Translations under genes and position numbers: made by a program | Part shown: in pieces, positions 46,706 through 59,747 of the stretch | Layout of the letters: every line of letters starts with the position of its first letter | Position numbering within the stretch: the stretch's first letter is position 1 | The notes under the pieces: generated by a model | What the model was told of the DNA's origin: nothing | Seen by the model: the letters and a program-made list of their open reading frames with translations, nothing else | The model's database searches: none | Source of the DNA: Francisella philomiragia subsp. philomiragia ATCC 25015 | Lineage (GTDB): Bacteria; Pseudomonadota; Gammaproteobacteria; Francisellales; Francisellaceae | DNA length: 64,000 nucleotides | Assembly (NCBI RefSeq): GCF_000156715.1 | Contig: NZ_DS999314.1 | Coordinates: 125,950-189,949 of the forward strand | Direction: 5' to 3'

Positions 46706-47489
46706 AGCTATACTCCTTAGTTGGAAAAATATTAGCTTTCGTCTCTTTAACATACGTATTTATAGCTTCAGAAAATATCTCAGAAGCACTTATATATTTC
46801 TTGACAAATTTTGGTTGAAAGTCAGTATTCATACCCAGCATATCTTGGAGAACCAAAATCTGACCATCGGTATCACTACCAGCTCCAATACCTATTGTTG
46901 GGATATTCAAATTTTGTGTAATATTTTTAGCAATATTTGTCGGTATACATTCTAGAACTATCCCAAAACATCCTGCTTGCTCAAGAAGCTTAGCTTCTTC
47001 AAGTAAATGCTTAGCAGCCTCTTCAGTTTTACCTTGAACTTTAAAACCACCAAAACTATTTATAAATTGAGGAGTCATACCAATATGACCCATAACTGGA
47101 ACACCAGAATCTACGATATGTTTGATAATATCTAAATTTCCTGAACTACCTTCGAGCTTAACCGCATGAGCTCCTGATTGAATCAAAGCCGTAACAGCTT
47201 GCATTGTTGTTTCTAATGATTGGCGATAACTCATAAATGGCAAATCAGCGATGATGAATTTATCTGTAGCACCATTAGCTACCGCTTGAGTCATGAACTG
47301 TATATCAGCTAGAGTTGTATAGGTAGTATTTTTTTTACCCAGTAATACCATACCACCACTATCTCCAACGAGTATACAATCTATATCTGTTGAGTTTATA
47401 ATTTTAGCTAAAGTATAGTCATAGCAAGTTACCATCGAGATTTTTTCTCGATTCGCTTTAGCTTTTTTGAAGCCTAAAACTGATTTCAT
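46692..47489 (-). CDS. panB: 3-methyl-2-oxobutanoate hydroxymethyltransferase PanB
   Basis: 265 residues. '[25 protein letters not shown]', '[11 protein letters not shown]', 'AVKLEGSSG', '[10 protein letters not shown]' are PanB signatures, including Mg-binding aspartates. It makes ketopantoate from 2-oxoisovalerate and methylene-tetrahydrofolate. Its start overlaps the panG stop (ATGA), showing translational coupling. Confidence 0.95.
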   Translation of the reverse strand: MKSVLGFKKAKANREKISMVTCYDYTLAKIINSTDIDCILVGDSGGMVLLGKKNTTYTTLADIQFMTQAVANGATDKFIIADLPFMSYRQSLETTMQAVTALIQSGAHAVKLEGSSGNLDIIKHIVDSGVPVMGHIGMTPQFINSFGGFKVQGKTEEAAKHLLEEAKLLEQAGCFGIVLECIPTNIAKNITQNLNIPTIGIGAGSDTDGQILVLQDMLGMNTDFQPKFVKKYISASEIFSEAINTYVKETKANIFPTKEYSYDYF

Positions 47490-48208
47490 TTCATCTTTTC
47501 TCCCTTGTTTGAAAATTGATTAACAATGGCTCTAAAAACATCATAGAAATCATCATCAATTAAAGCATTGAGATCCTTTTGTAGTGTAAGGCTATCCCCT
47601 CTAGCTATCGGGCCTGATAGGGCATGATGATTGTGTTTGATATTTTTAAAAGTGGTTTCTAAAAATGGTGTCAGATACTCTTGATTTATACCAAAGCGAT
47701 TCTGCATTTCAGTATAGAATTTCTGCCAGATTAATGTGCTTACATTATTAGCTAAAACACACATTGCGTGATAATACGCTTTTTGACTTTTATTGATACA
47801 AAAATTAGTGTTAGGTAGCTTAGGTAAAAGCTCACTAAATGCGATACTTCTATCACAAGTTACAAATGCAATCGATTTGTACTCATCTAAAGAGTACAAG
47901 TTCTTATCAGGGAAGCTTTGTAAAGGATGTGCTGAATAAGCATTTTCGATATCCAAAAGACCAGAGAAGTGAATCACTATTAGCCTTTTTGATTTATTTG
48001 TGAGATATTTATCTACAAAACTTTGTATCTCAGAGTCTTTGATTAAGACTAAAACATGAGTTGCATTATCTAATAATTTATCAAGCTGATCTAACGATTC
48101 ATTTCGAGACCATTGTCTGAAATCTAGGTTTAAGCATTTAAAATAATAGCACATATGTGCCGCTACATTGCCGTTGCCGACAATGACATATCTAGGTACC
48201 TGTTGCAT
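47486..48208 (-). CDS. panG: Ketopantoate reductase PanG
   Basis: 240 residues. An N-terminal Rossmann fold ('[17 protein letters not shown]') and a C-terminal helical DUF2520-type domain ('[21 protein letters not shown]', 'GPIARGD'). Francisella lacks PanE/IlvC-based reduction of ketopantoate, and this family was described there as PanG, a ketopantoate reductase using NAD(P)H (established for Francisella, from memory). The position at the head of panB-panC-panD-coaX supports this. First gene of the operon, divergent from ligA. Confidence 0.9.
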   Translation of the reverse strand: MQQVPRYVIVGNGNVAAHMCYYFKCLNLDFRQWSRNESLDQLDKLLDNATHVLVLIKDSEIQSFVDKYLTNKSKRLIVIHFSGLLDIENAYSAHPLQSFPDKNLYSLDEYKSIAFVTCDRSIAFSELLPKLPNTNFCINKSQKAYYHAMCVLANNVSTLIWQKFYTEMQNRFGINQEYLTPFLETTFKNIKHNHHALSGPIARGDSLTLQKDLNALIDDDFYDVFRAIVNQFSNKGEKMK

Positions 48209-48493
48209 AAATCAAGTCCATTTTTTAATTAAACTAAAACTGTGATTATTGCCTTTTTAAAAGGTCAATATTGTTTACAAACCATAAGTACCGTTACAAA
48301 ATCGTATACAGTCTTATTTTTGTAATGCAGATTTATAACATATTGCAAAAAATCATACAATCTTTTAATAGCATTATTATTATTATATTTACCTAAGTTA
48401 ATTAAATAAGAAAGCTCACAAATCTATAGCTCTTTCTCTTATGCAAAAGCTACTAAATTAGTATAAAATAATCACTATAAAAAATTATGATAA

Positions 48494-51090
<2,597 letters not shown>

Positions 51091-51178
51091 TAACAGTTTA
51101 CAACTTCTGTGCTTTATCATAGAATTAAATTGTGGATACTTTTTATTAAATCACTTACAAAATTATTAAAGGGTTACT

Positions 51179-51667
51179 ATGAAAATAAGAAAAGCAACAT
51201 CTAAAGATTTCAAAGATATGCTAAATATATGGAAAGAGTGTATATCTACAACCTGTGAATTTTTAACAACGAGTGAGATAAATAAAGAAGTTGAAATTCT
51301 AGAACAAAAATATTTCGATACGCCAGAAACTAAGTGTTTTGTCCAAGTTGTGGATGATAAAAATGTAGGCTTTGCATGTATTAGAGATAAGGAACTATTG
51401 TTTTCCCCTGTATTACCAAGCTTTTTTGGTAAAGGTCTTGGTGAAGCAATGGTTAAGTATTTATTTGAAAATCATGATATAGATACTGCTTATGTCTATT
51501 GCTCTGATATGCACTCTCTAGCATTTTATACAGCATTAGGATTTATTATTGATGATAGAATAGATGATATTTTCTTTGATAATAGATATAAACTAAACAG
51601 ATTAAAATTGTCCATATCTCCAAAGGAAGCCGCTGAGAGAATTGCAGCTAAGAAGAAATCTTCTTAA
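51179..51667 (+). CDS. GNAT-family N-acetyltransferase
   Basis: 162 residues. The GNAT fold starts 'KIRKATSKDFKDMLNIWKEC', with acetyl-CoA loop-like 'FFGKGLGEAMVKYLF' and the final 'LAFYTALGFIIDDRID' strand, all typical. Substrate unknown. Its last 20 bases overlap the convergent rsmB gene. Confidence 0.85.
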   Translation: MKIRKATSKDFKDMLNIWKECISTTCEFLTTSEINKEVEILEQKYFDTPETKCFVQVVDDKNVGFACIRDKELLFSPVLPSFFGKGLGEAMVKYLFENHDIDTAYVYCSDMHSLAFYTALGFIIDDRIDDIFFDNRYKLNRLKLSISPKEAAERIAAKKKSS

Positions 51668-52925
51668 TCAAACAATAATAAAATCCATCACCTTTATCTT
51701 CTGTAGGTAATATCTGATAACCATAATCAGTTTTATAATTTTCTAGAATTTTAATTTCTACAATCTCAGCATCTTGATGTTTTGATAGGAAATTCTTTAT
51801 TTGTAATTGATTTTCTTGAGCCAAAATAGAGCATGTAATATATAGCAGATAGCCATTGTTTGTAAGATTGTTGTTCCATAAGCTATCAAGTATTTCAGCT
51901 TGAAGAGTTTGGATAGACTTTATATCTTCAGATTTTCTTAAAACTTTGATGTCAGGATTTCTCTTAAGTGTGCCAAGAGCAGAACATGGGGCATCTAGGA
52001 TGATTTTGTTATACTGTCCGGCTAGAGGTTGTGTCAGATCATGCTTTGTTACATTTACATGATTATTTTTGGCTATTCTTGTTATATTTTCTTTAAGTAA
52101 TTCTAGGCGTTTATCAATAATATCTATAGCTGTAATTTTAGCTTGTGGAGCTAATTCTAGGATATGAGTTGTTTTGCCACCAGGAGCAGCACAAGCATCC
52201 AAAATAATATCATTATTTTGGACATTAATAATATGTCCCATATACTGAGCGGATATATCTTGAACACTAAAATAACCTTGTTGAAAAAGAGTATTATTTT
52301 TGACATCAATGGCTTTATCTAATTTGATGCAGTTCTCTAGTTCAGTTTTTGAGTAACTAATATTGTTTTTATCAAAATAATCAATAACATATTGAGGATC
52401 TTTTGCTTTGTTCAGGCGAATAAACATATCTGCTTTTGAGTTTACAGCTTTAGCTATTTTTTGATAATCAACTGGGTATTGTTCTTTAAGCATATTACTA
52501 AGCCATTGTGCAAGATCATGAGTTTTATGTTCTGTATAATTCGGCGTAATATCCTCTAAATCACGAACTATTTGTCTTAGTACACCATTAACAAGTTTTT
52601 TTGCCCATAGTATCTTTAGATTTTTACAAGCTGCTACAGTTTCATTAATGCTAGCATAATGAGGTTGATTGATCTCAAAAATCTGTAGGATACCCAGCAT
52701 TACTAATATTTTAGCTTTTAGCTTAGTTTTTTCAGCTAAATATAAACTAGCTACATTTTCTAAAGAATAATAATTTCTAAAGAATTCATAACATAATAGT
52801 TTTACGAACGATTTATCTTTATCTGATAAATTATGTTCAATAAGCTTATGTTCTATAGTTAATAGAGAGTGTTTGTTATCAATAATATCTAAAATTGACT
52901 TAGCTGCAATAGCACGGGTATTCAT
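51648..52925 (-). CDS. rsmB: 16S rRNA m5C967 methyltransferase RsmB
   Basis: 425 residues. An N-terminal NusB-like RNA-binding domain is followed by a Rossmann methyltransferase domain with SAM motif 'DACAAPGGKTTHILEL', catalytic 'DAPCSALGTLKRNPD' and 'YITCSILAQEN', which carry the two family cysteines. It methylates C967 of 16S rRNA. The start overlaps the suhB stop (TAATG-type). Confidence 0.93.
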   Translation of the reverse strand: MNTRAIAAKSILDIIDNKHSLLTIEHKLIEHNLSDKDKSFVKLLCYEFFRNYYSLENVASLYLAEKTKLKAKILVMLGILQIFEINQPHYASINETVAACKNLKILWAKKLVNGVLRQIVRDLEDITPNYTEHKTHDLAQWLSNMLKEQYPVDYQKIAKAVNSKADMFIRLNKAKDPQYVIDYFDKNNISYSKTELENCIKLDKAIDVKNNTLFQQGYFSVQDISAQYMGHIINVQNNDIILDACAAPGGKTTHILELAPQAKITAIDIIDKRLELLKENITRIAKNNHVNVTKHDLTQPLAGQYNKIILDAPCSALGTLKRNPDIKVLRKSEDIKSIQTLQAEILDSLWNNNLTNNGYLLYITCSILAQENQLQIKNFLSKHQDAEIVEIKILENYKTDYGYQILPTEDKGDGFYYCLIKKISS

Positions 52926-53713
52926 TATTTGATATGTTTTGCTAAAATTTTGATAAGCTTAGGTTGAACTTTTTTATTACCTGCTACGATTAGACCAGAT
53001 TCAAGATTGCTACTACCATGAATGTCAGTAACTATAGCACCAGCTTCCTTCATGATTATATATCCAGCTGCTAGATCCCATATCTTGACACTACCACAAG
53101 CCCATAATCCATCGATATAACCAGCTGCTAAGTAAGCCATATCCATAGCTATACTTCCAGAATATCTATAGCCAGAAATTACTTGTTGAAGTTTGATAAG
53201 TTCAGCAACATAAGTATCTTTGAATATTCTACGTGAGTATTTTAGAGACGCTGAAATTAAAGTCTTCTCTAAGTCTTGACTTTGCGCAACTCTAATTTTT
53301 TTACCATTAAGTAGGGCGCCTTGTCCTTTATAGGCACAAAACATTAAATCTAAGAATGGATTATAAATAACACCTAAAACGATATCATTATCTTTTTTTG
53401 CTGCAATTGAAATACAGCAGTGTGGCAGGCCATGGACAAAGTTATTAGTACCGTCTATAGGATCAATAATCCATGTAAAGCGACTATCTTTGTTACCAAA
53501 TTCACCACTTTCTTCAGTTATGAAATAGTCATTGAATCCAGATTTTTTGATATTGTCGATGATGAAATTTTCTACTGCTACATCAACATTTGATACAGTT
53601 GTATTATCAGATTTTTGAGAAATTTGGATAGTACTAGGATCATTTTGAGCTTGTAGAATAATTTTACCTGCTTTTCTAGCAATAGTTGTTACAGCATTAA
53701 GAATAGGTTTCAT
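52925..53713 (-). CDS. suhB: Inositol-1-monophosphatase family protein SuhB
   Basis: 262 residues. Metal-binding motifs: 'ITEESGEF', 'WIIDPIDGTNNFVHG' and 'VKIWDLAAGYIIMKEAGA'. SuhB dephosphorylates inositol phosphates and in E. coli also joins the NusB/NusE antitermination complex. It is co-transcribed with rsmB. Confidence 0.93.
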   Translation of the reverse strand: MKPILNAVTTIARKAGKIILQAQNDPSTIQISQKSDNTTVSNVDVAVENFIIDNIKKSGFNDYFITEESGEFGNKDSRFTWIIDPIDGTNNFVHGLPHCCISIAAKKDNDIVLGVIYNPFLDLMFCAYKGQGALLNGKKIRVAQSQDLEKTLISASLKYSRRIFKDTYVAELIKLQQVISGYRYSGSIAMDMAYLAAGYIDGLWACGSVKIWDLAAGYIIMKEAGAIVTDIHGSSNLESGLIVAGNKKVQPKLIKILAKHIK

Positions 53714-53798
53714 TTGTTGTGAAAATTGTCAGATTATTATTTTTAGATATGATACATTATTTAGTTTCAAAATAGGATAGCTTTGGTCAAATAAGAGA

Positions 53799-54851
53799 CT
53801 ATATTATACTAGTAATACCATAAGTGATTGCTATACCACCGAAAAATAACCATGCGAATAATATTAACGCTAACACTAAAGGTTTTATTCCAGCTTGGAT
53901 AAATTTAGATACATGAGTTTCAAGTCCTAAAGCAGTCATTGCCATAGCTAATAAAAATTGGTCAGCTATTCTTATGCTACTAACAGTTGTTACTGGTAGT
54001 AAATCTAGAGAGTTAAAGCCAGCAACTATTATAAAACCAATAGCAAACCATGGAATGATTTTTTTAATTGATCCTTTTTCAGGCTTTGATCCATTTACTC
54101 CACCTACAGTCGCTGCAGATTTAGCTATCCATATACCTATCACGATTAGCATAGGCGCTAACATCATCACACGTATCATTTTGACTGTCACAGCAACTTC
54201 TTCAGCATGAGCACTTACACCACTTCCAGCAGCTACAACTTGAGCAACTTCATGTATTGAACCACCTGCAAAAATACCATATTGAGCATCAGTCATATGA
54301 CCTAAAAGACCAGCTTTCATTAGAATAGGGTACAAGAACATCGCAGCAGTCCCGAATAATACAACTGTACCTACAGCCATAGCTGCCTTATACGGTTCTG
54401 ATTTTAATGTGCCTTCGGTAGCTAATACAGCAGCAGCACCACATACAGCACTACCAGCAGCTACTAAAATAGAGCTATCTCTATCTAAGCCAAATACCTT
54501 AGTACCTAGCACAATACCTATTACTAGGGTAGAAACTAGCATAATTATTGATACTGAAAGCCCAGCTAAACCAACAGATGCTATTAATTGGAAAGTTAGG
54601 TTGAAGCCATAAAAGATTATTGCAAATCTAAGGATTTTCTTTGCACTAAATACAATACCTTCTTTCCATTTATGAATAATTTTACTTGCTGGTGTATGAG
54701 TTAATGCCATACCTAGCACAATCCCTATAATTAATGGGCTAATTCCAAGATCCTCAATTGCAGGGATCTTTGCTATAAAATAGGCTATGCCAGCAAGAAT
54801 TGCTACTAACAGTACGCCTAGAATCATCGGTTGAGTGAAATGTTTTTTCAT
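53799..54851 (-). CDS. YeiH-family (UPF0324) putative sulfate exporter
   Basis: 350 residues, ten or so membrane helices. 'LGISPLIIGIVLGMALTHT', 'DRDSSILVAAGSAVCGAAAVLA' and 'AGGSIHEVAQVVAAGSG' are conserved blocks of the UPF0324/YeiH family, which is named putative sulfate exporter on thin evidence. Not linked to the sulfur operon at 476-4567. Confidence 0.85.
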   Translation of the reverse strand: MKKHFTQPMILGVLLVAILAGIAYFIAKIPAIEDLGISPLIIGIVLGMALTHTPASKIIHKWKEGIVFSAKKILRFAIIFYGFNLTFQLIASVGLAGLSVSIIMLVSTLVIGIVLGTKVFGLDRDSSILVAAGSAVCGAAAVLATEGTLKSEPYKAAMAVGTVVLFGTAAMFLYPILMKAGLLGHMTDAQYGIFAGGSIHEVAQVVAAGSGVSAHAEEVAVTVKMIRVMMLAPMLIVIGIWIAKSAATVGGVNGSKPEKGSIKKIIPWFAIGFIIVAGFNSLDLLPVTTVSSIRIADQFLLAMAMTALGLETHVSKFIQAGIKPLVLALILFAWLFFGGIAITYGITSII

Positions 54852-54962
54852 GATTTTCTATCGTTAGTTAAAATAAGTTTTGTATAAATATATACTATCA
54901 GTCTACTATTTTATAACTAAAAGTATTTATATCTATTATTAGAAAAATTTATATCTTGAGAC

Positions 54963-56162
54963 TTATGCGTTTTTTTGTTCTTTTGAGAATATAACAGCTG
55001 ATATTACAAGTATGAACGATATTATATAAAAAATAACTACAGAGTGCATTACATTAGTAAGTCCGAAATATTTATTTATAAAAGCACCTGTTGTTGTAGA
55101 TAGCGCTGTACCTGTTGTACCAAATAAAAGAATAGTCGTAATAAGAGTTGGAGGAGCATTCTCCATTTGGAAAGTTCCATAAGCTAGTAAACCTGCATAT
55201 ATATAGCAGTTAAATAAACCAAATATAATAGCTGATTTGATTACTGTACTCATATCAGGGATATATAATATGCCAGATAATGCGATTAATCCAACTAACA
55301 TAAATGTAGGCAAAATATATCTTAATGGTACGAATCTTGTTATAAGTGGACTTATAAATAACCCTACACATTGTGCAGTCCAGAAATAAGAAAGTGGTTT
55401 GTTTGCATCAATCGTGCCCCAGCCTAATATTTCTTGGAAATATGATTGAGCATAACTAGTCATTATTAATTGAGCTAGTAGAAACAAAAATGCTGCAAAA
55501 GCAATACAATATAAGCTTAAATTCCAAGATGAAAAGCTTAGTTTTGTATTTACGTCATTTACTGTTTTATGTCTATTTAGTATAGAGAAATCAGAAAAAA
55601 TAACTAAAACTAGAATAATAACAGCAGTTATTTGTAGGATTGAGTAAATAGTATACCATTGGAAGTTTTGGGTAATCAAATAAGCTGCAAATATTGGAAT
55701 TAAAGCTCCACCAAAGCTAAAAAAGAAGTCTGTGAAAATTACATTCATAGCTCTAATTTTATGATCGTTATAAATATGTACAATCATATAGCTTGCTATT
55801 GCCATAAATAATCCGCCTGTTATACCCACGCAAGTTAGTAGTATTTTAAGTGTGAACATAGATGGTACAATAGCAGTTATAAGTGATGAAATAACACCAA
55901 TAGCCACAGCTGCTACAAGTAGTAGTTTTATTGAAAATCTATTCATCAAAATACCAATAATTAAGATAGCAAACCACATTGCTACGTTAATAAATGTGAA
56001 TGCAAAACCAATATTGCTGTTATTAAAATATTCAGATAGGGGTTTCATGACAGCCCCGGTAACTAATACTACATTAGCTGTATAAAAGTAACAAAGGTAA
56101 CATATAAAAGTTATTAGTAGTTTATTTTTAAATGACGATGTGTTGTTTGTTCCACTTTCCAT
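54963..56162 (-). CDS. MFS transporter
   Basis: 399 residues, 12 predicted helices. The loop 'ILMNRFSIKLLLVAAVAIGV' between TM2 and TM3 is the usual MFS position. Several features ('VIFTDFFFSFGGALIPIFAAYLI') resemble the TsgA group of MFS permeases. Substrate unknown. A single gene, divergent from mnmD. Confidence 0.82.
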   Translation of the reverse strand: MESGTNNTSSFKNKLLITFICYLCYFYTANVVLVTGAVMKPLSEYFNNSNIGFAFTFINVAMWFAILIIGILMNRFSIKLLLVAAVAIGVISSLITAIVPSMFTLKILLTCVGITGGLFMAIASYMIVHIYNDHKIRAMNVIFTDFFFSFGGALIPIFAAYLITQNFQWYTIYSILQITAVIILVLVIFSDFSILNRHKTVNDVNTKLSFSSWNLSLYCIAFAAFLFLLAQLIMTSYAQSYFQEILGWGTIDANKPLSYFWTAQCVGLFISPLITRFVPLRYILPTFMLVGLIALSGILYIPDMSTVIKSAIIFGLFNCYIYAGLLAYGTFQMENAPPTLITTILLFGTTGTALSTTTGAFINKYFGLTNVMHSVVIFYIISFILVISAVIFSKEQKNA

Positions 56163-56276
56163 GTTGATTTTATATTGTGAGGATATAGAATGATTATTTT
56201 TGCATAAGTAGTTATTTTTAGCAAGATACTAATCTTGTTAATTATTCGGACAAATTTATTTAAATATAAGTGATAT

Positions 56277-56960
56277 ATGTATACAAAAATAATATGGCAA
56301 GATAATACTCCAAAATCAGAATTGTTTGATGATTTTTATTTTTCTAGTATATCTGGGATTGATGAAAGCGCATATAATTATTTAGAGCATAACTTTCTAC
56401 AACAGAGATTTAAGAAGCTAGCTGATTATCAGATCTTTAGAGTTTGTGAAACTGGTTTTGGTACTGGATTAAATTTTGTTCTAACTATGAATCTCTGGGA
56501 AAACTTAGCTCCCAATAATGCTAAATTAGAATATATCTCATTTGAGAAATATCCTATTTCACCATGTGATTTAAAAGAGATATTTATAGCACTAAATGGT
56601 ATAACAGAGCATGAAAAACTTTTGAGTGTTTATGATCCTAAGCTTGGACTGAATATATACAAATTTAATAATGTAATTTTAAAGTTAATTATTGATGATG
56701 CTAGATATATTAGCAATTATGATTTAGGTGAAGTAGATACATGGTTTCTCGATGGATTTTCACCAGCAAAAAATACTAGCATTTGGGATGAATCTTTTTT
56801 TGCAAATATGATGAAATTATCAAAAAATCAAAGTAGTTTTGCGACTTTTACATCAGCATCAAAAATTAGAAAATTATTGCAGAAGTATGGTTTTAAAGTT
56901 AATAAAGACATAGGTTTTGGTAAGAAGAGAGAAATGATGTATGGTACTTTCATTAATTAG
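56277..56960 (+). CDS. mnmD: tRNA U34 5-methylaminomethyl-2-thiouridine methyltransferase MnmD (DUF752)
   Basis: 227 residues. SAM motif 'VCETGFGTGLNFVLTMNLW', 'DTWFLDGFSPAKNTSIWDESFFANM', and 'FATFTSASKIRKLLQKYGF' match the N-terminal methyltransferase domain of E. coli MnmC. The FAD oxidoreductase domain is absent, so this is the stand-alone MnmD form. It methylates the wobble uridine of certain tRNAs. Overlaps the convergent yciI by 8 bases. Confidence 0.9.
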   Translation: MYTKIIWQDNTPKSELFDDFYFSSISGIDESAYNYLEHNFLQQRFKKLADYQIFRVCETGFGTGLNFVLTMNLWENLAPNNAKLEYISFEKYPISPCDLKEIFIALNGITEHEKLLSVYDPKLGLNIYKFNNVILKLIIDDARYISNYDLGEVDTWFLDGFSPAKNTSIWDESFFANMMKLSKNQSSFATFTSASKIRKLLQKYGFKVNKDIGFGKKREMMYGTFIN

Positions 56961-57234
56961 TTAATTCTTTTATATGCTTGACAGCATCAAAAGTATTGAA
57001 GCTATACTGAGCTATATTGCTTGTATAGAAAGGATCATTTTCAATAAATTTTTTAATATCTTCTATATCTCCTTTAGCGAGGATGATTCCACCAGTTTTA
57101 TCTGATTTAGGTCCTGAAGCTAGAAGGATACCTTTCTCATATCCTATATCCAGAAACTCTCTATGAAGAGGTCTTACAGCTGCGACCGTATCTTCATTGA
57201 CTAAATATTTTAAATCTATAATGTGGATTTGCAT
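56953..57234 (-). CDS. yciI: YciI-like protein
   Basis: 93 residues from the ATG at 57232-57234; the AAGGA ribosome site lies 9 bases before it, while an ATG three codons further upstream has no room for one. 'PLHREFLDIGYEKGILLASGP' and 'DPFYTSNIAQYSFNTF' match the YciI/YCII dimeric ferredoxin-like fold, with the conserved histidine and aspartate. Function unsettled. Confidence 0.85.
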   Translation of the reverse strand: MQIHIIDLKYLVNEDTVAAVRPLHREFLDIGYEKGILLASGPKSDKTGGIILAKGDIEDIKKFIENDPFYTSNIAQYSFNTFDAVKHIKELTN

Positions 57235-57254
57235 GATTACCATTCCTTTTATAT

Positions 57255-57275
57255 AAAAAAAGCCACATTTGTGGC
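57255..57275 (-). terminator. Rho-independent terminator of the fab operon
   Basis: Read on the minus strand: GCCACA-AA-TGTGGC is a GC-rich 6-bp hairpin followed at once by seven T residues (57255-57261). It lies 36 bases after the fabF stop and before yciI. Confidence 0.85.
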
Positions 57276-57310
57276 CATTTAATTAGCTTTAAATATTAGA
57301 GGTCTTTTGA

Positions 57311-58570
57311 TTAAATCTTTTTGAAAATTACAGATCCATTCGTACCACCAAATCCAAAAGAATTGTTAAGTACATAATCAATCTTCATTTTCTTAGCAGC
57401 ATTAGCAGCATAATCTAAGTTACAACCATCATCTAAGTTATGTAGATTGATTGTTGGAGGAGCTATTTGATCTCTTATAGATAGTACACTGAATATAGAT
57501 TCAATTGCACCAGCAGCACCCAATAAGTGTCCTGTCATTGACTTTGTAGAACTCATTACTAGATCTTTTCTATATTGACCAATTACTTTTTCTGCTACTT
57601 GAGATTCTTGTACATCACCTAGAGGAGTAGAAGTACCATGAGCATTTATATAGTCAATAGCATCAGGATCATTCTCAAGACCAGCATCAGCTAAAGCATT
57701 TTGTATACATCTTTCTTGACCTGGAGCATATGGCATTGTCATATGATAACCATCAGCTGACATACCAAAACCTACTACTTCAGCATATATCTTAGCACCA
57801 CGCGCTTTAGCTTTTTCATATTCTTCAAGTACTACAACGCCAGCACCATCACCAAGAACAAAACCATCTCTATCTCTATCCCAAGGACGAGAAGCGCCTT
57901 GAGGATCGTCATTACGAGTTGATAGTGCTCTAGCCGCAGCAAATCCACCCATACCAATAGCATTACTAGCTTTTTCTGAACCACCAGCAAGCATAGCATC
58001 AGCATCACCGCTAGCGATTAGCCTAGCAGCCATACCAATATTATGAGTACCAGTAGTACAAGCAGTAACTATAGGAACGTTAGGACCACGTAAACCATGA
58101 TTTATTGAAATAATACCAGATAGCATATTAACAATAGATGATGGGATACAGAATGGAGATATCTTAGAAGGTCCTTTAGTATCTATTACAGATTTAGTAG
58201 TTTCTAGTGTTTCGATACCACCGATACCAGAGCTAACACAAACACCAAACTTATATGAATCTTCTTCAGATACTTTATCAATGCCAGCATCCTTTAGAGC
58301 TTCGTTAGCAGCAGCGATACCGTAGTAGCAGAAAGGGTCTACTCTTTTAGCATCTTTTTTGCCTACAAGTGTATTTACATCAAAGTTCTTAATCCTTGCT
58401 GCAAATCTAACTTTAAACTCGCTAATATCTGGAGCAGGCGTATCGAATCCTGTTAACGTCGCTACACCACTTTTACCAGCTAAGATATTAGCCCAAGTTG
58501 TAGGGACATCATTTCCTAAAGGTGTTACCATACCAAGGCCAGTAACAACTACTCTACGATTAGATTTCAT
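57311..58570 (-). CDS. fabF: Beta-ketoacyl-ACP synthase II
   Basis: 419 residues. Condensing-enzyme triad: cysteine in 'VTACTTGTHNIG', histidine in 'NAHGTSTPLGD' and histidine in 'KSMTGHLLGAAGAIES', plus the 'NSFGFGGTN' end. It extends acyl-ACP with malonyl-ACP. Last gene of the operon, just before the terminator. Confidence 0.95.
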   Translation of the reverse strand: MKSNRRVVVTGLGMVTPLGNDVPTTWANILAGKSGVATLTGFDTPAPDISEFKVRFAARIKNFDVNTLVGKKDAKRVDPFCYYGIAAANEALKDAGIDKVSEEDSYKFGVCVSSGIGGIETLETTKSVIDTKGPSKISPFCIPSSIVNMLSGIISINHGLRGPNVPIVTACTTGTHNIGMAARLIASGDADAMLAGGSEKASNAIGMGGFAAARALSTRNDDPQGASRPWDRDRDGFVLGDGAGVVVLEEYEKAKARGAKIYAEVVGFGMSADGYHMTMPYAPGQERCIQNALADAGLENDPDAIDYINAHGTSTPLGDVQESQVAEKVIGQYRKDLVMSSTKSMTGHLLGAAGAIESIFSVLSIRDQIAPPTINLHNLDDGCNLDYAANAAKKMKIDYVLNNSFGFGGTNGSVIFKKI

Positions 58571-58649
58571 AATTTAAATTAACCTGTTTATATTCATTTA
58601 GAAAAAAAGTACGAACACAAATCGTACTGACTTTAGAGATTAATTTTGA

Positions 58650-58892
58650 TTAGTTTACTTTAGAATCGATATAATCGTAAACATCTTTAACAGTTCTGAT
58701 TTTCTCAGCATCTTCGTCTGGGATTTCAGTATCAAATTCTTCTTCAAGAGCCATTACAAGTTCAACTGTATCTAAAGAGTCAGCACCTAGGTCATCGATG
58801 AAAGAAGCTTCTGGTTTAAGATCTTCTTCTTTAACACCTAATTGCTCAACGATTATAGAGTTAACTTTAGCATATACTTCATTTGCGCTCAT
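58650..58892 (-). CDS. acpP: Acyl carrier protein
   Basis: 80 residues, acidic helices with '[21 protein letters not shown]'; the serine carries phosphopantetheine. A strong GAAGGAAAA ribosome site suggests high expression. Classic place between fabG and fabF. Confidence 0.97.
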   Translation of the reverse strand: MSANEVYAKVNSIIVEQLGVKEEDLKPEASFIDDLGADSLDTVELVMALEEEFDTEIPDEDAEKIRTVKDVYDYIDSKVN

Positions 58893-58990
58893 GTTTTTTT
58901 CCTTCTTATTTTTGTTTTGAAAAAATTAAAATTACTATTCACATCCAATAATATTATTTTTTAATCACTTTTGCAATAACTTTGCAAAAT

Positions 58991-59734
58991 TTAAGCCATA
59001 TACATTCCACCATTTACATGGATAGTTTGTCCTGTTATGTATTTTGCATCTTCAGAAGCTAAGAAAGCAACTGCAGCTGCAATATCTTTAGGTTCACCCA
59101 TTTGACCAGATGGTATCTTAGTAGCTATGAATGATTTTTGTTCATCTGTAAGTTTGTTTGTCATGTCTGTAGCTATAAAGCCTGGTGCAACAACGTTTAC
59201 TGTAATATTGCGAGTTGCAGCTTCATAGGCTAATGACTTTGAAAAGCCAATAACCCCAGCTTTAGCAGCACAATAGTTTGTTTGTCCTGGGTTACCAGCA
59301 GAGCCTACCACAGAGCCGATAGAGATTATTCTGCCCCATCTTTTTTTCATCATGCCTCTTACACATTCTTTTGACATGCGGAAAATAGAGCTTAAATTAG
59401 TATTTATAACTGATTGCCATTCATCTTCTGACATTCGCATCATTAGATTATCACGAGTTATTCCAGCATTGTTAACTAGAATATCTATAGCTAGGTTCTC
59501 AGCTTTTAATTGAGCAAAGAAATTTTGAATACTTTCAATATCAGAGATATTTAAAACTAGACCTTTTGCCTTGAATCCTTTGTTTTTCATTTCATTTTCA
59601 AACTTTTCTGCAGAACCTTCGCTAGTAGCTGTACCTATTACCATAGCCCCTTTGCTTGCTATTGCTTTAGCAACTTCAAAACCAATTCCTCTGCTAGCTC
59701 CTGTAACTAGAGCAATCTTATCATTTAAAGACAT
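58991..59734 (-). CDS. fabG: 3-oxoacyl-ACP reductase
   Basis: 247 residues of short-chain dehydrogenase: 'VTGASRGIGFEVAK' NADPH loop, 'NNAGITRDN', catalytic serine 'SIGSVVGSAG', and Y-K in 'NYCAAKAGVIG'. Reduces beta-ketoacyl-ACP. AGGAGA ribosome site; starts 13 bases after fabD. Confidence 0.95.
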   Translation of the reverse strand: MSLNDKIALVTGASRGIGFEVAKAIASKGAMVIGTATSEGSAEKFENEMKNKGFKAKGLVLNISDIESIQNFFAQLKAENLAIDILVNNAGITRDNLMMRMSEDEWQSVINTNLSSIFRMSKECVRGMMKKRWGRIISIGSVVGSAGNPGQTNYCAAKAGVIGFSKSLAYEAATRNITVNVVAPGFIATDMTNKLTDEQKSFIATKIPSGQMGEPKDIAAAVAFLASEDAKYITGQTIHVNGGMYMA

Positions 59735-59747
59735 ATATTATCTCCTC

